In this document: positions 8,405-16,585 of the stretch, in pieces
How positions within the stretch are numbered: position 1 is the first letter of the stretch
How the letters are laid out: each line of letters starts with the position of its first letter
Assembly (NCBI GenBank): GCA_964536085.1
Contig: CAZHWR010000031.1
Location: forward strand, 1 to 20,950
Reading direction: 5' to 3'
DNA: 20,950 bases
Origin: CAZHWR01 sp964536085
GTDB lineage: Bacteria > Bacillota > Clostridia > Oscillospirales > Ruminococcaceae
Notes under the pieces: model-generated
Databases searched by the model: none
Told to the model about the DNA's origin: nothing
What the model saw: the letters and a program-made list of their open reading frames with translations, nothing else
Position numbers and translations under genes: made by a program

Positions 8405-8441
8405 AACACTAACCTTAAACATAAAAGGGGCTGTAACAATC

Positions 8442-9881
8442 ATGAATGACCGAAATCTTGCAATGCTCTGCGATTATTATGAGCTAACCATGTCAAACGG
8501 CTATTTAAAAAGCGGTCTGCGCGACAGGATAACCTATTTCGACGTATTTTTCCGCTCGATACCCGACGGCGGAGGCTTCGCCATTGCCGCCGGACTTGAG
8601 CAGCTTATAGACTATATTAAAAACCTCCGCTTTACCGAGCGCGACATCGAGTTTTTGCGCGGCAAAAAGCTGTTCTGTGAGGAATTTTTAAAATATCTCG
8701 CCGATTTTAAATTCACGGGGGATATCTACGCTGTTCCCGAGGGTACGCCCGTTTTTCCGCGCGAGCCTATTATTACCATTCGTGCGCGGGCATGTGAAGC
8801 ACAGCTTATCGAAACCTTTTTACTGCTTACCGTAAATCATCAGTCGCTCATCGCCACAAAAGCAAACAGGATCGTCCGCGCCGCAAACGGCAGACGCGTA
8901 CTGGAGTTCGGCTCACGGCGGGCGCAGGGAGCAAGCGCCGCGGTCGACGGCGCGCGGGCTGCCTTTATCGGCGGCTGCGCGGGCACCGCCTGCACCCTGA
9001 CCGACAAGCTTTACTCCGTTCCCGCGGGCGGAACGATGGCGCACTCTTGGATTCAGATGTTTCCGAACGAATATGAAGCGTTTAAAACCTACTGCGAGCT
9101 CTACCCCACCAACGCCACACTGCTGGTTGACACCTACAACACGCTGAAAAGCGGTGTGCCGAATGCGATACGGGTGTTCAAAGAAGTCCTCGTCCCGAAA
9201 GGAATAAAAAGCTTCGGTATACGTCTTGATTCGGGCGACATCGCCTATCTTTCAAAAAAAGCGCGCAGAATGCTCGACGATGCGGGGCTTCAAAGCTGCA
9301 AAATCGTCGCTTCAAATTCACTCGACGAATACCTGATCCGCGACCTTTTGATGCAAAACGCGCAAATCGACACCTTCGGAGTCGGCGAGCGGCTTATAAC
9401 CGCTTCCAGTCATCCTGTTTTCGGCTGCGTTTACAAGCTTACGGCGGTCGAATCAAACGGCAAAATAGTCCCGAAAATAAAGCTGAGCGAAAATGTTTCA
9501 AAAATCACCAATCCGCATTTTAAAAAGGTATACAGGCTTTTTGACAACGAAAGCGGCAAGGCGACCGCCGATTTACTGTGCGTTCACGACGAACGGATAG
9601 ACTCGAACGAGCCGCTCACTATCTTCGATGAAAACGCCGTCTGGAAAACCAAAACCCTCGAAAATTTCAGCGCAAAGGAGCTGCTCGTTCCGATATTCAA
9701 AAACGGCGAGCTTGTTTACTCGCCGCCTTCAATAACAGATATCCAAAGCTATTGCAGGCATCAGATAGAAAAGCTGTGGGATGAAGTCCTGCGGTTTGAA
9801 AATCCCCACACATATTACGTCGATCTGTCAAAAAAGCTGTGGGACATAAAACGCTCGCTTTTATCGGAGCACAAGGCGTAA
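8442..9881 (+). CDS. pncB: Nicotinate phosphoribosyltransferase
   Basis: Makes nicotinate mononucleotide from nicotinate and PRPP with ATP hydrolysis, the entry of the Preiss-Handler NAD salvage route, in the cytoplasm. Motifs of the family in order: LCDYYELTM at the N-terminus, EFGSRRAQG (155-163), GGTMAHSW with the phospho-accepting histidine H201, LLVDTYNT (227-234), RLDSGD (261-266), ASNSLDE (290-296) and FGVGERL (312-318). The length of 479 fits the Gram-positive type. AAAGGGG lies 11 bases before the ATG. It is probably monocistronic. The 161 bases that follow, up to the tRNA promoter, show no clear terminator or gene. Possible regulation by the palindrome at 8369-8404. Confidence 0.96.
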   Translation: MNDRNLAMLCDYYELTMSNGYLKSGLRDRITYFDVFFRSIPDGGGFAIAAGLEQLIDYIKNLRFTERDIEFLRGKKLFCEEFLKYLADFKFTGDIYAVPEGTPVFPREPIITIRARACEAQLIETFLLLTVNHQSLIATKANRIVRAANGRRVLEFGSRRAQGASAAVDGARAAFIGGCAGTACTLTDKLYSVPAGGTMAHSWIQMFPNEYEAFKTYCELYPTNATLLVDTYNTLKSGVPNAIRVFKEVLVPKGIKSFGIRLDSGDIAYLSKKARRMLDDAGLQSCKIVASNSLDEYLIRDLLMQNAQIDTFGVGERLITASSHPVFGCVYKLTAVESNGKIVPKIKLSENVSKITNPHFKKVYRLFDNESGKATADLLCVHDERIDSNEPLTIFDENAVWKTKTLENFSAKELLVPIFKNGELVYSPPSITDIQSYCRHQIEKLWDEVLRFENPHTYYVDLSKKLWDIKRSLLSEHKA

Positions 9882-10042
9882 GCCCGGTTTTTGAAGTAAA
9901 AGTCGGTCCTGACAACAATATAGCGTTATATTTATACCGAAGCGCCAAAAAAATCCGCAAGCCTTACAACGTCCTTTTCGACGCTGTAAAATGTCCGCGC
10001 AAACAGATGCCGCAACTGATATTTAATTTAATTTATAAACGC

Positions 10043-10071
10043 TTGACAAGCCCCACTCATTGTGATATTAT
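10043..10071 (+). promoter_or_regulatory. Strong promoter of tRNA-Arg
   Basis: Perfect TTGACA (10043-10048), exactly 17 bases, then TATTAT (10066-10071). The predicted RNA start is about 23 bases before the mature tRNA 5' end. This is the best consensus promoter in the window. Confidence 0.85.
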
Positions 10072-10100
10072 ACTATGGAACGCTTGAAACAAGCGTGTAC

Positions 10101-10177
10101 GCGCCGGTAGCTCAGTTGGATAGAGTGTTTGGCTACGAACCAAAAGGTCGGGGGTTCGAATCCCTTCCGGCGTACCA
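10101..10177 (+). tRNA. tRNA-Arg(ACG)
   Basis: Full cloverleaf with encoded CCA. The acceptor GCGCCGG pairs with CCGGCGT (10167-10173), with G1-U72. The D stem is GCTC/GAGT, the anticodon stem TTTGG/CCAAA encloses loop CTACGAA with anticodon ACG at 10135-10137, and the T arm is GGGGG-TTCGAAT-CCCTT. Discriminator base A, then CCA at 10175-10177. ACG is normally edited to ICG by TadA and then reads CGU, CGC and CGA. Four G-U pairs (1-72, 10-25, 49-65, 50-64) are somewhat unusual. Confidence 0.95.
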
Positions 10178-10262
10178 AACGACACGCAGTCGAACTCATT
10201 TAGCTTTAGATTATCAATTGTTGATAAAACTATTGTTATTCGATTCGATCTTGCACAAAACT

Positions 10263-10305
10263 AAAAAGCGCAGAGCAGCTAATTAATCGTTGCCCTGCGC
10301 TTTTT
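10263..10305 (+). terminator. Terminator of the tRNA-Arg transcript
   Basis: AAAAAGCGCAG (10263-10273) pairs with CTGCGCTTTTT (10295-10305), with an inner GCA/TGC extension. It lies about 85 bases after the tRNA, and the flanking A and T runs allow use in both directions. Confidence 0.85.
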
Positions 10306-10403
10306 CATTATGTTCAACCTTTTCATTTGTTCTATTACCACAGCATAAAAACACCATTTTTTTGAAAAATTTCTGAAAACTTTAATAAACCCCACAAACA
10401 AAA

Positions 10404-10439
10404 AACCCGCCGGGTAGGGATTGTCCTGCCCGGCGGGTT
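10404..10439 (-). terminator. Terminator of the minus-strand carbohydrate locus
   Basis: A 15-bp GC-rich stem (10404-10418 with 10425-10439, one G-U pair) has a 6-base loop. On the minus strand it is followed by a run of Ts (complement of AAAAAA before 10406). It starts 11 bases past the stop of the last broken gene. Confidence 0.9.
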
Positions 10440-10450
10440 CGTTTTTATCT

Positions 10451-11742
10451 TCACTTTGTCAAATAGTTTTTATTCACCCAGTAACAGCAGCCGTTTAGCT
10501 TTACCTTGTAAAACGTTATTCCGTCATACTCCACTCTGCCGCCTTTGACGACCTTTACCGACGCTTTAACGTCCGAGCCGTCCGCTGCCGCGGCCGTTAT
10601 CACGGCTTTGCCCGCGGATTTTGCCGTCATTCTGCCGTTTGCGTTCACCGTTGCCGTCTTCGGATTGGACGAGCTCCATTTCACGGTGCGGTCAGCGGCG
10701 TTCGCAGGCGACACGGTGATAAGCGTTCCCGTTATCATATACACGCCTGACAGATTCGGGCTATAGCCCGAGCCGTTCCATTCGACGGCGCACTCGGTAA
10801 CAGTGCCGTCCGCCAGCGTAACGCTGACTGTTTCGGGCAGACTGAGATTTTCAAACGCCGTGCCGTAAGCGCAGGCTATGCCGTTTTGTGCGGCGCCCCT
10901 TGTTATTCTTTTTGACGAGGTTTTAACAAGCCCGCCTGCCGCTTCGTTCATTTTATCCGCCTTTTCCGATATCTGTTCGTCGGTCATATCGTCAAGCTTG
11001 GCAAACACAGCCTTTGTTTCGTCGAGCGCCGCGGAAAGCTCCGTATAACTGTCGTCGGTGTAACCGCTTTGCTCGCTGAGCTTTACTGCGTTGGCATAAG
11101 CCTTTGCAAGCTCAATCTGAGCAGGCGTTGTGGTTTTGCCCGTGATAATTTCCGCGCACATAACGCCTGCTATAATTGCGTAACCCTGGCTGTTCGGATG
11201 GAGACTATCCGGGAACAGTTCGCTTATTCCCTTTGTCTCCTCGTGGATATCTATTACCGTACAGCCTGTTTCAGCGGTCGCTTCATTTTGCAGAGGAACG
11301 ATTTTATTTTCTATTTCAGCGGGCTGATCGGTGGGTCTGTAGCAGGTCGCCGAGGTGGCGATATAAACCGCGGGATTGCTTTCGAGCTCCTGATAGGCTT
11401 TTTATCATATCAAGCGCACACTGCTTGTAATAAGTATCTATAAGCGCGGGATTTCCGCGGTTTGTATCGTCGTCGGACGCGTCGTTGGTGCCGAGCAAGA
11501 TTATGACTATATCCGGCTGGGATTTCAAGCTCTGCTCATACTCGGGCTTTAGTATATACGGTGTTTCCTGGCTGCGCGTCTGGCTCATCATCGTAGCTCC
11601 GTTTACGCCGAAATTGTTCACGACGTATCCGTCGCCCGGGATGGTCTGCAGCTGCGCGGGGATATCTTTTTGAGTCCTGTGCGCCGTAGTTGCAAAGCTC
11701 GCCGTAGGTTATGCCGTCGCCCACGCAGGTTATCCGAACCTT
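10451..11742 (-). pseudogene. Broken SGNH esterase with FIVAR and Ig-like domains
   Basis: Three frames join into one SGNH/GDSL-hydrolase protein. The first block, CVGDGITYGE (11727-11698), should be GDS; the serine codon at 11715-11713 reads GGC. An extra C in CCCC (11658-11661) shifts to the frame with NNFGVNGATM and LGTNDA (GTND near 11492-11481). An extra A in AAAAA (11399-11403) shifts to the last frame with DSLHP (D and H codons within 11198-11209). Then follow FIVAR-like helices, an Ig-like (Big_4-like) domain, a Big_2 domain and a basic end, YKVKLNGCCYWVNKNYLTK. The reading frame continues in phase straight from the GH172 stop, with no ATG or good ribosome site. Either a fusion was cut by TAA or the start codon was lost. 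Carbohydrate de-esterification is the likely former role. Confidence 0.8.
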
Positions 11743-13776
11743 TTATTCTGTTTTGGTGAGCGTTAAGCAGTCAAGCCCGTAATAATATCCGCTTGAGGCG
11801 GAATTTTTGCCGTTCATTTGCACCTCGAGCACATGCAGTCCTTTTGAAAGCCGTACCGACCCGAGCGTTGTTTCATCCGAACGGATAACTCCGTTATTAT
11901 AAAGGTCAACGGCGTTCCCGACCTTAAACCCGTCGATATAATGCTGCGCGATACCGAAGTCGCCCGCCTTTGTGAATACCGCCGTTAAATCGTAATCCGC
12001 GGTTTCGGGCGCGTTTATATAAAGCTTTATATATCCTCCCTGCCCCGCTTTAAAGATAAGCTGACTCGAATTTGACCAGCCGTTCCCGAAAACGGACATC
12101 TCCTGCGTTTCAGCCTTCTGCGACTCGGAGCATTCGATGATTTTCATATCCTCGCCTTCGTAAAAGAGCGTAGCGGAGGGATAAGGGCTTTCATAATATT
12201 CGGTGCGCTGTTGGTACGATGCCTCGCCGTAACCGTCTGTCGTGCCTTTTTCCTGATACCAGTAGCTCGTCAGCACCATGTTCGCATAGCCGTCGCGGTG
12301 GTATTTTTCAAGATTCGCGCTGAACGACTCGTTAAACGGCACGCTGTCGATAATGTGAAATCGATTGTTCAGGCGGTTTCCGATACCGAACATACCTCCG
12401 TTTGTAAATGGCTGGCTGTTGTAAGGCTTGCTGAACGTCTGCGGGCTGCTCCATGCATATCCGAAATAGTCCTCGCACCCAGTGCCGAACCAGGAGGGAA
12501 ATTTTTCCGAGTCGACGAAGAATTTTTCATCGCCCTCGCCCCACCACCAATCGGGATTGTAATCGGGGTCGCCTGTACCGATTTGCTTATACACGTGCAG
12601 GGATGTTCCGACAAACCGTCCGCTTGTTCCTTTGATGTTCAAAAACTCCGAATCCGGCCAGCGGTCGGAGGATTTGTCAGGGTCTTCAAGGCGCGTCCAC
12701 TTTGCATGGAATCTGAGCAGCCCGTCCGCTTCGGATTTATCCAGCGACACAGTCGAAACGCTGTAAGTAACGCTGTAGTCGCGGTCGCCGTCGTTTTGCA
12801 GCGTGAGCAGCGCGCCGTCCGAATACGGCATATACCAGTCAGCATACATTGTGCCGTCCGCCTTAACACCGAGCGGAAGCCCCGAATATTCGTTAACGCC
12901 GCAGATGCTTCCGAAAAATCCGCCGAGCGTTGTGAAAACCGACGATGTCAGTTCTGAGTCCCATTTGGCGGACACCGCAAGCGCCGCGAGCGCCTCCCAG
13001 TCGTCTCCCTCGTTTTCAAGTCCGTTTAAACGCGCGGTTATCCCAACAACCGCGCCCGCGCCGGACGCGTTGAGCAGCTCTGCTTTTCCTCCCACAGGCA
13101 CCGTTACTGTTTTTTCCGCGGTGGTTTTGTCGTCATACGCGTCCGCCGCCGCTCCGGGCTCGCCCGAAAAGCGCCTGTCGGTCTCCAGAAGCGCGCGCTG
13201 ACCGTTAGCCGATAGCGGCAGAGAAAACGGCTCGACCGATGTGCTTTCAGGATAGCTTATATATCCGATGTGGAAATATTTTCCCCAGTCGTCATACGCG
13301 ACGACCTTGCAGGAGCTTGAATATGTAATCGGAACATAGCAGTTCATGCCGCGCCCCGATTCATACGCCATCGAGTTTAAATTAAACGGGAAGCCGCCGC
13401 CGAAGTAGTTAATAAACGGCATATCGAGAGCGGGTTCTGATTCGCCGTCGATGAAAATTTTAACATGCCCCGTTTTCGGCTGGGCCGACCATATGCGGAC
13501 TATCGCTCCCGCGCCTTTTATGTCCGCTAATATCTTTCCGCCGTCCGAAGTTGTCTCAAATTGTGTTCCCCAATCGTCGTTAGCGCCCCATTCTATGTAT
13601 TTGCCGGTCGCCTCGTCATAGCGCGAGCGGCGGTCGTACGAAGTGCTTTCGGCGGAACGCTCGCCCTCGGTTACCGGTTGCGCGAGCGACTGCAAATCGG
13701 TCATTTTGCCGACGATGTCTTCGTATTTAAGCCGTTTTTCTGCTTTCGCGTCGTCCGCGATTTTCTGCTCTAGCAT
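11743..13776 (-). CDS. GH172 (DUF2961) family glycoside hydrolase
   Basis: Intact 677-residue enzyme. The GH172 core spans about 25-535: SSYDR-like TSYDRRSRYDE (46-56), NDDWG, GAGAIVRIW, FFGG-like NYFGGGFPFN, RGMNCYVPI, then GEGDEKFFVDSE and GTGCEDYFG. E414 and E435 are 21 residues apart, the same spacing I recall for the catalytic pair of the characterised difructose-dianhydride-I enzyme. Residues 540-675 form a CBM6/35-like beta-sandwich. No signal peptide is visible, so it may act in the cytoplasm. AGGAGG lies nine bases before ATG 13776. The TTG at 13800 has no such site. The start overlaps the dockerin frame by 50 bases. Furanoside or fructan-derived substrates are likely; the exact one is unknown. 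Confidence 0.85.
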   Translation of the reverse strand: MLEQKIADDAKAEKRLKYEDIVGKMTDLQSLAQPVTEGERSAESTSYDRRSRYDEATGKYIEWGANDDWGTQFETTSDGGKILADIKGAGAIVRIWSAQPKTGHVKIFIDGESEPALDMPFINYFGGGFPFNLNSMAYESGRGMNCYVPITYSSSCKVVAYDDWGKYFHIGYISYPESTSVEPFSLPLSANGQRALLETDRRFSGEPGAAADAYDDKTTAEKTVTVPVGGKAELLNASGAGAVVGITARLNGLENEGDDWEALAALAVSAKWDSELTSSVFTTLGGFFGSICGVNEYSGLPLGVKADGTMYADWYMPYSDGALLTLQNDGDRDYSVTYSVSTVSLDKSEADGLLRFHAKWTRLEDPDKSSDRWPDSEFLNIKGTSGRFVGTSLHVYKQIGTGDPDYNPDWWWGEGDEKFFVDSEKFPSWFGTGCEDYFGYAWSSPQTFSKPYNSQPFTNGGMFGIGNRLNNRFHIIDSVPFNESFSANLEKYHRDGYANMVLTSYWYQEKGTTDGYGEASYQQRTEYYESPYPSATLFYEGEDMKIIECSESQKAETQEMSVFGNGWSNSSQLIFKAGQGGYIKLYINAPETADYDLTAVFTKAGDFGIAQHYIDGFKVGNAVDLYNNGVIRSDETTLGSVRLSKGLHVLEVQMNGKNSASSGYYYGLDCLTLTKTE

Positions 13777-14815
13777 AGATAGTTTCCTCCTCTGTGTCAA
13801 TACTGCCGTCGCCGTTTAGATCGGCGAGCGCCGATTCAAATTTATCGGGAAGCTTTGCTCCGCTTATTATATCAGAAAGAATGTCCGCGTCCTCTTTTGT
13901 AAAAACGCCGTCCGAGTTTAAATTTCCCAACACAGGCGCTTCACGGCGGACAGTCACCGTTTTATTCAAGCTGACTCCGCTCTTTTCAAGCGTCAGATCA
14001 ACCTCTGTAACTCCTACGGCAAGCGGTATTTCCGGGGAAACCTCTCCGTTGTTTACGCTCTGGCCGGTCAAAACGTATTCGCCGTTCACACTTGCTGAAA
14101 CCGTAATGCTTGTGCGTCGGCGACCGCAGGGCGAAGCCGCAGCGAATCGGATGCATGCGGCAGACGCACGTTAAAATCAGAAATCGATTCGTCAAAATAC
14201 AGCGCGTCAGGCGCGCCCTCGATCTCAAGCCCGTCAATTTCGGAAGGTCGGACGCGTCAATCGGAATGTAGTTTACGTTTCGGAAAACAGAATCGCTGCT
14301 CCATATCAAAAGCCCCAGCCGCCCGGACGAATAGGTTTCGTCGGACGCGCTTGCCGACAGCACGCCGTTTACATAAAAACGGATGTCGCTTTCTATCGCC
14401 TCAACGCGCAGGGCGTATTCCTTTTGAGTCTTGTCGGGCAGAGTGTAGCTCCCTAATTCGGACGCTCCTGTGCGGAAAATTTGAACAGCCGTGCGTCGCC
14501 GCGGCTTAAATCCACATTCGCAACATACGCCTGCGAGCCGGTTTCGTTCGGGCGGAACACAAGCAACGCGGCTCCGGTAGTGCTTATCGTCACGTCCGCT
14601 TCGTAAATAAAATCATCAGCAACAGTGTCGGACATGGCAAAGCAGTCGCCGCTTCCGACGGCGCGCAGACCGTCGCTTTGCTCGGTCCATGATCCCTGCA
14701 AGCCGCGCAGATTATCAAGATTGGTTTGAAAGCCTCCGGCGGTCGAGGCGGGAATACCTCCCAGCATCCCCATCCATATCGACGCTGAAAGCAGCCATGC
14801 CATAATACGTTTCAC
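13727..14815 (-). pseudogene. Broken secreted LamG-like / beta-sandwich / dockerin protein
   Basis: One protein can be read only by repairing three single-base deletions, near 14460, 14242 and 14112-14125. GTG at 14815 follows an AAAGATG site eight bases upstream and suits the promoter at 14864-14892, where an ATG at 14854 would have no leader. The repaired order is signal peptide (AWLLSASIWMGMLGGI), a concanavalin-like domain (DDFIYEADVT to YVNGVLSASA), a cadherin-like beta-sandwich (FDESISDFNVRLP to VGVTEVDLTLE), then a dockerin at 13769-13924 with two calcium loops, NLNSDG and ADLNGDGSID. A dockerin would attach the protein to a cohesin scaffold. The first asparagine replaces the usual aspartate. 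The damage implies decay or local sequence error. Confidence 0.8.
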
Positions 14816-14863
14816 GTTATATACATCTTTTAAATTATAAACATAATTCAACATCCCAGTTTA

Positions 14864-14892
14864 ATTATAATTGTACAGATTGTATATAACAA
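14864..14892 (-). promoter_or_regulatory. Promoter of the dockerin/GH172 locus
   Basis: On the minus strand, TTGTTA (14892-14887), a 17-base spacer and a perfect TATAAT (14869-14864) put the RNA start near 14857, about 42 bases before the GTG start at 14815. Confidence 0.6.
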
Positions 14893-14953
14893 GTGAAAAT
14901 ACAGGGCAATAAATGCAAAAACACGACATTATATATTCTAATGCGCCGAAAAA

Positions 14954-15817
14954 TCACCCAAGCCTTGCGTTCAGGCTGTTTGCGGCGGCGATAAACTGCT
15001 CCATCGTGAGCTGCTCCGCACGCGCGGTCGCGGGGATATTTGCATTGATCAGCGCCTCGGATACAGCGGCTTTGCCCGCTCCCAATCCGTTTGAAACCGA
15101 ATTCACCAGCGTTTTCCTGCGCTGGGAAAACGCCGCGCGGACAAATTTGAAAAAAAACTCCTCGCTGTCCACGCCGTCGGGCGTGCTCCGCCTCACGTCA
15201 AGCCGTATCACCGCAGAATCAACGTTGGGCGCGGGCATGAAGCTTCCGCGGGAAACCGAGAACAACAGCTTCGGCTCGGAAAAATATCTCACCGCAATGC
15301 TCACTGCGCCCACGTTGCGCGTTGCGGGCAGAGCGCATATCCGCTTTGCCGCTTCCTTTTGCACCATGACCGTTATCGCCTCTACAGGTATGCGCGATTC
15401 CAAAAGCGACATTATTATCGGTGAGGTTATGTAGTACGGAAGATTCGCGCACACAAAGACGGGCATACCTGCAAACTCATCCGCAATCAGCTTTTTTAAA
15501 TCGACCTTTAAAACGTCCTCGTTTATCACCTTGAAATTTGAAAACTCCGCCATTGTTTCATCCAAAACGGGCATCAGCCGCCCGTCGATCTCGACGGCGA
15601 CCACCTTGTCCGCACGCTTGCAAAGCTCTGAAGACAAAACTCCGATACCCGTTCCTATCTCTATCACGCCGCACCCCGCGGACGCACCTCCGAGCTTTGC
15701 TATCTTCGGGCAGATTCCCGGGTTTATTAAGAAATTCTGCCCGAGCGACTTGGAAAACTCAAAGCCGTGCCTTTTTAAAATGTCTTTTGTAGTGTTGATG
15801 TTCGATAAATTCTGCAT
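14954..15817 (-). CDS. ksgA: 16S rRNA (adenine-N6,N6)-dimethyltransferase
   Basis: KsgA/RsmA dimethylates two adjacent adenines (A1518 and A1519 in E. coli numbering) near the 3' end of 16S rRNA during small-subunit maturation. The 287-residue protein shows KSLGQNFL (23-30), SAM-binding EIGTGIGVLS (53-62), VEID (75-78), NEDVLKVDL (99-107), catalytic NLPYYITSP (125-133), MVQKEAAKRI (151-160) and FSQRRKTL near the C-terminus. The GT in EIGTGIG replaces the commoner GP. GGAGGG sits five bases before the ATG. It is the last gene of the SLH-PBP-ATPase operon, 72 bases after the ATPase stop. No clear terminator separates it from the next promoter. Confidence 0.96.
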   Translation of the reverse strand: MQNLSNINTTKDILKRHGFEFSKSLGQNFLINPGICPKIAKLGGASAGCGVIEIGTGIGVLSSELCKRADKVVAVEIDGRLMPVLDETMAEFSNFKVINEDVLKVDLKKLIADEFAGMPVFVCANLPYYITSPIIMSLLESRIPVEAITVMVQKEAAKRICALPATRNVGAVSIAVRYFSEPKLLFSVSRGSFMPAPNVDSAVIRLDVRRSTPDGVDSEEFFFKFVRAAFSQRRKTLVNSVSNGLGAGKAAVSEALINANIPATARAEQLTMEQFIAAANSLNARLG

Positions 15818-15889
15818 TTAAGCCCTCCGCGGCGACTGACCGTTATACGTTATTTAACGCTAACATTGTATCACACACCGCAAAGGCAA

Positions 15890-16585
15890 TCAACCCGCCA
15901 GGCTTCCCGCACCCGAATCCTCAACTATTTTGCCGTCCGCGATTCTGACAATTCTTTTCGCCGAGGCGGCAGTCTGATTGTCGTGCGTTATCAGCACTAT
16001 CGTGCGCCCGAGCGAGTTTAGCTCGCGGAGCAGCGCCATAACGTCCGCGCCCGAGCCGGAATCGAGATTTCCCGTGGGCTCGTCCGCCAGTATTATCGGC
16101 GGCGAGGCGGCTATCGCCCTCGCTATCGCAACGCGCTGTTGCTGCCCGCCCGAAAGCTCGCTCGGCAGATGCTGTTCCCTGCCCGAAAGCCCAACGCTTC
16201 TGAGCGCGGCGGCGCAGATTTTACGGCGGTTATCGCGCGAATACCGCCTGTAGGTCAGCGGAAGCTCGACATTTTCAATCGCCGTAAGGGTGGGAATAAG
16301 ATTGAAGCCCTGAAAGATAAAACCTATCTCGCGGCTTCTGATTCTGGAAAGCTTTTTGTCGCTGAGCTTCTTGACCCTTTGTCCGTTCAGATAATATTCG
16401 CCCCGAGTCAAACCGTCCAAGCATCCTATCATGTTCATAAGAGTTGATTTGCCCGAACCCGATTTCCCGACTATCGCCACAAATTCCTCTTTTTGGATTT
16501 CAAGGTCGATTCCGTTCATTGCAAAAACCCTGCTGTCTCCTATTTTGTAAACCTTTGTTGCGTTTTCAAGCTTAATCAGCGTCAT
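15890..16585 (-). CDS. ABC transporter ATP-binding protein, MacB/LolD type
   Basis: Cytoplasmic ATPase subunit of a MacB/LolD/FtsE-like ABC system. Motifs in the 231-residue product: Walker A GKSGSGKS (40-47), Q-loop FQGFN (Q92), signature LSGGQQQ (144-150), Walker B IILADEP with E169, D-loop and H-loop H201. ATG 16585 is chosen because AGGAGG lies six bases upstream; the longer TTG start at 16600 would put that site inside the gene. It overlaps the penicillin-binding protein gene by 14 bases, so translation is probably coupled. Such ATPases normally sit beside an FtsX/MacB-like permease gene, but none is next to it; the next gene is ksgA. The permease must be elsewhere, or this ATPase serves another partner. 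Confidence 0.93.
   Translation of the reverse strand: MTLIKLENATKVYKIGDSRVFAMNGIDLEIQKEEFVAIVGKSGSGKSTLMNMIGCLDGLTRGEYYLNGQRVKKLSDKKLSRIRSREIGFIFQGFNLIPTLTAIENVELPLTYRRYSRDNRRKICAAALRSVGLSGREQHLPSELSGGQQQRVAIARAIAASPPIILADEPTGNLDSGSGADVMALLRELNSLGRTIVLITHDNQTAASAKRIVRIADGKIVEDSGAGSLAG

Noticed and set aside
9839..10087. 82-codon plus-strand frame overlapping the end of pncB
   Set aside because: It overlaps pncB and the tRNA promoter, has no good ribosome site and no recognisable protein.
10062..10286. 74-codon plus-strand frame across the tRNA
   Set aside because: It reads through tRNA-Arg and its terminator; not a protein gene.
14816..14854. ATG at 14854 as the start of the dockerin protein
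   Set aside because: The predicted RNA start is near 14857, which leaves no ribosome site; GTG at 14815 has one and gives a normal signal peptide.
14954..15821. Plus-strand frames opposite ksgA (for example 15531-15821)
   Set aside because: They are antisense to ksgA, whose motifs are complete.
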